Origin: Stomorhina lunata
Taxonomy: Eukaryota; Arthropoda; Insecta; Diptera; Rhiniidae
Assembly: GCA_933228675.1 (NCBI GenBank)
Contig: OW121740.1
Span: forward strand, 126,801,630-126,865,629
Direction of reading: 5' to 3'
Length of the DNA stretch: 64,000 bases
Positions 63,340 to 64,000 of the stretch are shown here, piece by piece. The position numbers were made by a program, and so were the translations under genes. How positions within the stretch are numbered: position 1 is the first letter of the stretch; each line of letters begins with the position of its first letter. Under the pieces are notes generated by a model. That model worked only from the letters and a program-made list of their open reading frames with translations, did not search any database and had not been told where the DNA came from.

Positions 63340-63373
63340 TTAGTTTTAGTTAAACTTTCAAAACGTGTAATTC
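63340..63373 (+). promoter_or_regulatory. putative core promoter, UGT exon 1c
   Basis: TTAGTTTTAGTTAAA (+1 at 63342) aligns without gaps to the Inr regions of exons a and b, and TTCAAAACG is shared with exon a at the same register. The +28 position reads AATTC, four of five DPE positions, so the DPE is degenerate. Confidence 0.4.
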
Positions 63374-63398
63374 AGATCTTTTTTAATATATTCCAAAA

Positions 63399-64000
63399 AT
63401 GATTAACAAATTAAAATACCTTTCCGTTATTGCTCTAATTATTTGCGCGTGTCCGCAAGATTCGAAAGCCTCCAATATTTTGGCATTTTTACCCTCGTGT
63501 TCACCCTCTCACCTGGTCATACAAATGGCCGTGGTTAAGGCAATGGCCGAACGTCAGCACAATGTCACCGTTTTAACGGTATTACCCTTAAAATCGGACT
63601 GGATACATCCCAACGCCACCTATATACAATTGGATAAGGGCATGGTTGATTTTGGCTCCTTCATCTCGAATAACAAACAGAGCGGTTTGGAAAAATATCG
63701 CAAATCTATTGATGGCATGAAAGTATTTCCCATACAATTGGCGGAAATATTTAATGATCGGAAATTTCAGGAATTGATGCAGAATCCGGCAAATAAATTC
63801 GATTTAATTTTATTCGGTTTCATGTATAACGACTATTTTTTCGGTATGGCAGAACATTTTGATTGTCCCATAGCTTTGTTGTGGCCAAATAAGGGAATTA
63901 TGCCGATATTGAATTTTGTTGGTAACCCATTGGGTATATCGTATTCGATTGTGACCTTGTTGAATGGCATTAGTGGTGATTTAGGTTTTATGTTTCGTAT
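63399..64000 (+). CDS. UDP-glycosyltransferase, first exon (copy c, cut by window end)
   Basis: Third N-terminal UGT exon, open to the end of the window (200 complete codons; 3' part missing). It has a signal peptide with cleavage near SKA/SNIL, catalytic His38 in LPSCSPSHLV, the sequon NVT at 55, FDLILFGFMYND at 134-145 and GNPLGISYSIV at 175-185. It aligns without gaps to copies a and b up to the window end. It probably ends at the same donor about 75 bases beyond. Residues 84-95 (FGSFISNNKQSG) are the most diverged stretch, in a region that in UGTs lines the acceptor pocket. Confidence 0.85.
   Translation, partial: MINKLKYLSVIALIICACPQDSKASNILAFLPSCSPSHLVIQMAVVKAMAERQHNVTVLTVLPLKSDWIHPNATYIQLDKGMVDFGSFISNNKQSGLEKYRKSIDGMKVFPIQLAEIFNDRKFQELMQNPANKFDLILFGFMYNDYFFGMAEHFDCPIALLWPNKGIMPILNFVGNPLGISYSIVTLLNGISGDLGFMFR

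Overview
The window is nuclear DNA from a fly, probably a higher dipteran (Schizophora, perhaps Calyptratae). The base composition is very AT-rich. There are introns with GTAAGT donors, arthropod-type Inr/DPE promoters, Tc1/mariner and hAT transposons, several non-LTR retrotransposon families, (GTCY)n-containing interspersed repeats and a Lep1/Helitron-like repeat. Nothing looks bacterial or viral. Genes are sparse; most of the window is transposon debris and AT-rich minisatellite.

Layout. 0-2 kb: AT-rich, no gene seen. 2.1-5.4 kb: decayed non-LTR reverse transcriptases. 5.7-7.1 kb: Helitron-like repeat with (TA)n flanks and 120-bp subrepeats; a second copy lies at 46.6-47.8 kb. 8.5-16.1 kb: fossils of one endonuclease/RT retrotransposon family, tRNA-derived SINEs and a near-identical 741-bp tandem duplication. 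16.7-18.1 kb: a long inverted repeat with a GTCY microsatellite in its loop, interrupted by another repeat. 19.8-25.4 kb: MITEs, GTCY repeats and the first large palindromic minisatellite array. 27.4-28.7 kb: a DD37E Tc1/mariner-type element with one frameshift. 28.8-31.6 kb: SINE, GTCY repeat, retrotransposon scraps. 33.6-46.3 kb: a large minisatellite domain that contains three copies of a unique ~1-kb module (two direct, one inverted), a GTCY repeat and a non-autonomous hAT with a perfect 8-bp target duplication. 49.1-49.55 kb: a small intact minus-strand gene encoding an STPR-type 23-residue repeat protein. 49.8-53.3 kb: a third large minisatellite array. 53.7-64 kb: three UDP-glycosyltransferase (UGT) first exons on the plus strand.

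The most interesting signal is the UGT cluster. Three homologous 226-codon first exons (the third cut by the window end) are arranged head to tail. The two complete ones end at the same donor in the same phase. No exon encoding the C-terminal UDP-sugar-binding half is visible between them. Each exon has its own upstream sequence with a conserved Inr-like core, and two of the three have an exact DPE at +28. All three share a GATC(A/T)ATATCAC box 110-130 bp further upstream. This suggests variable first exons, each with its own promoter, possibly spliced to shared downstream exons outside the window, as at the vertebrate UGT1A locus. The alternative is separate genes whose later exons were missed or lost. 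A DD41D mariner, a GTCY repeat and a fold-back element with GC-rich 81-bp repeats lie between the exons.
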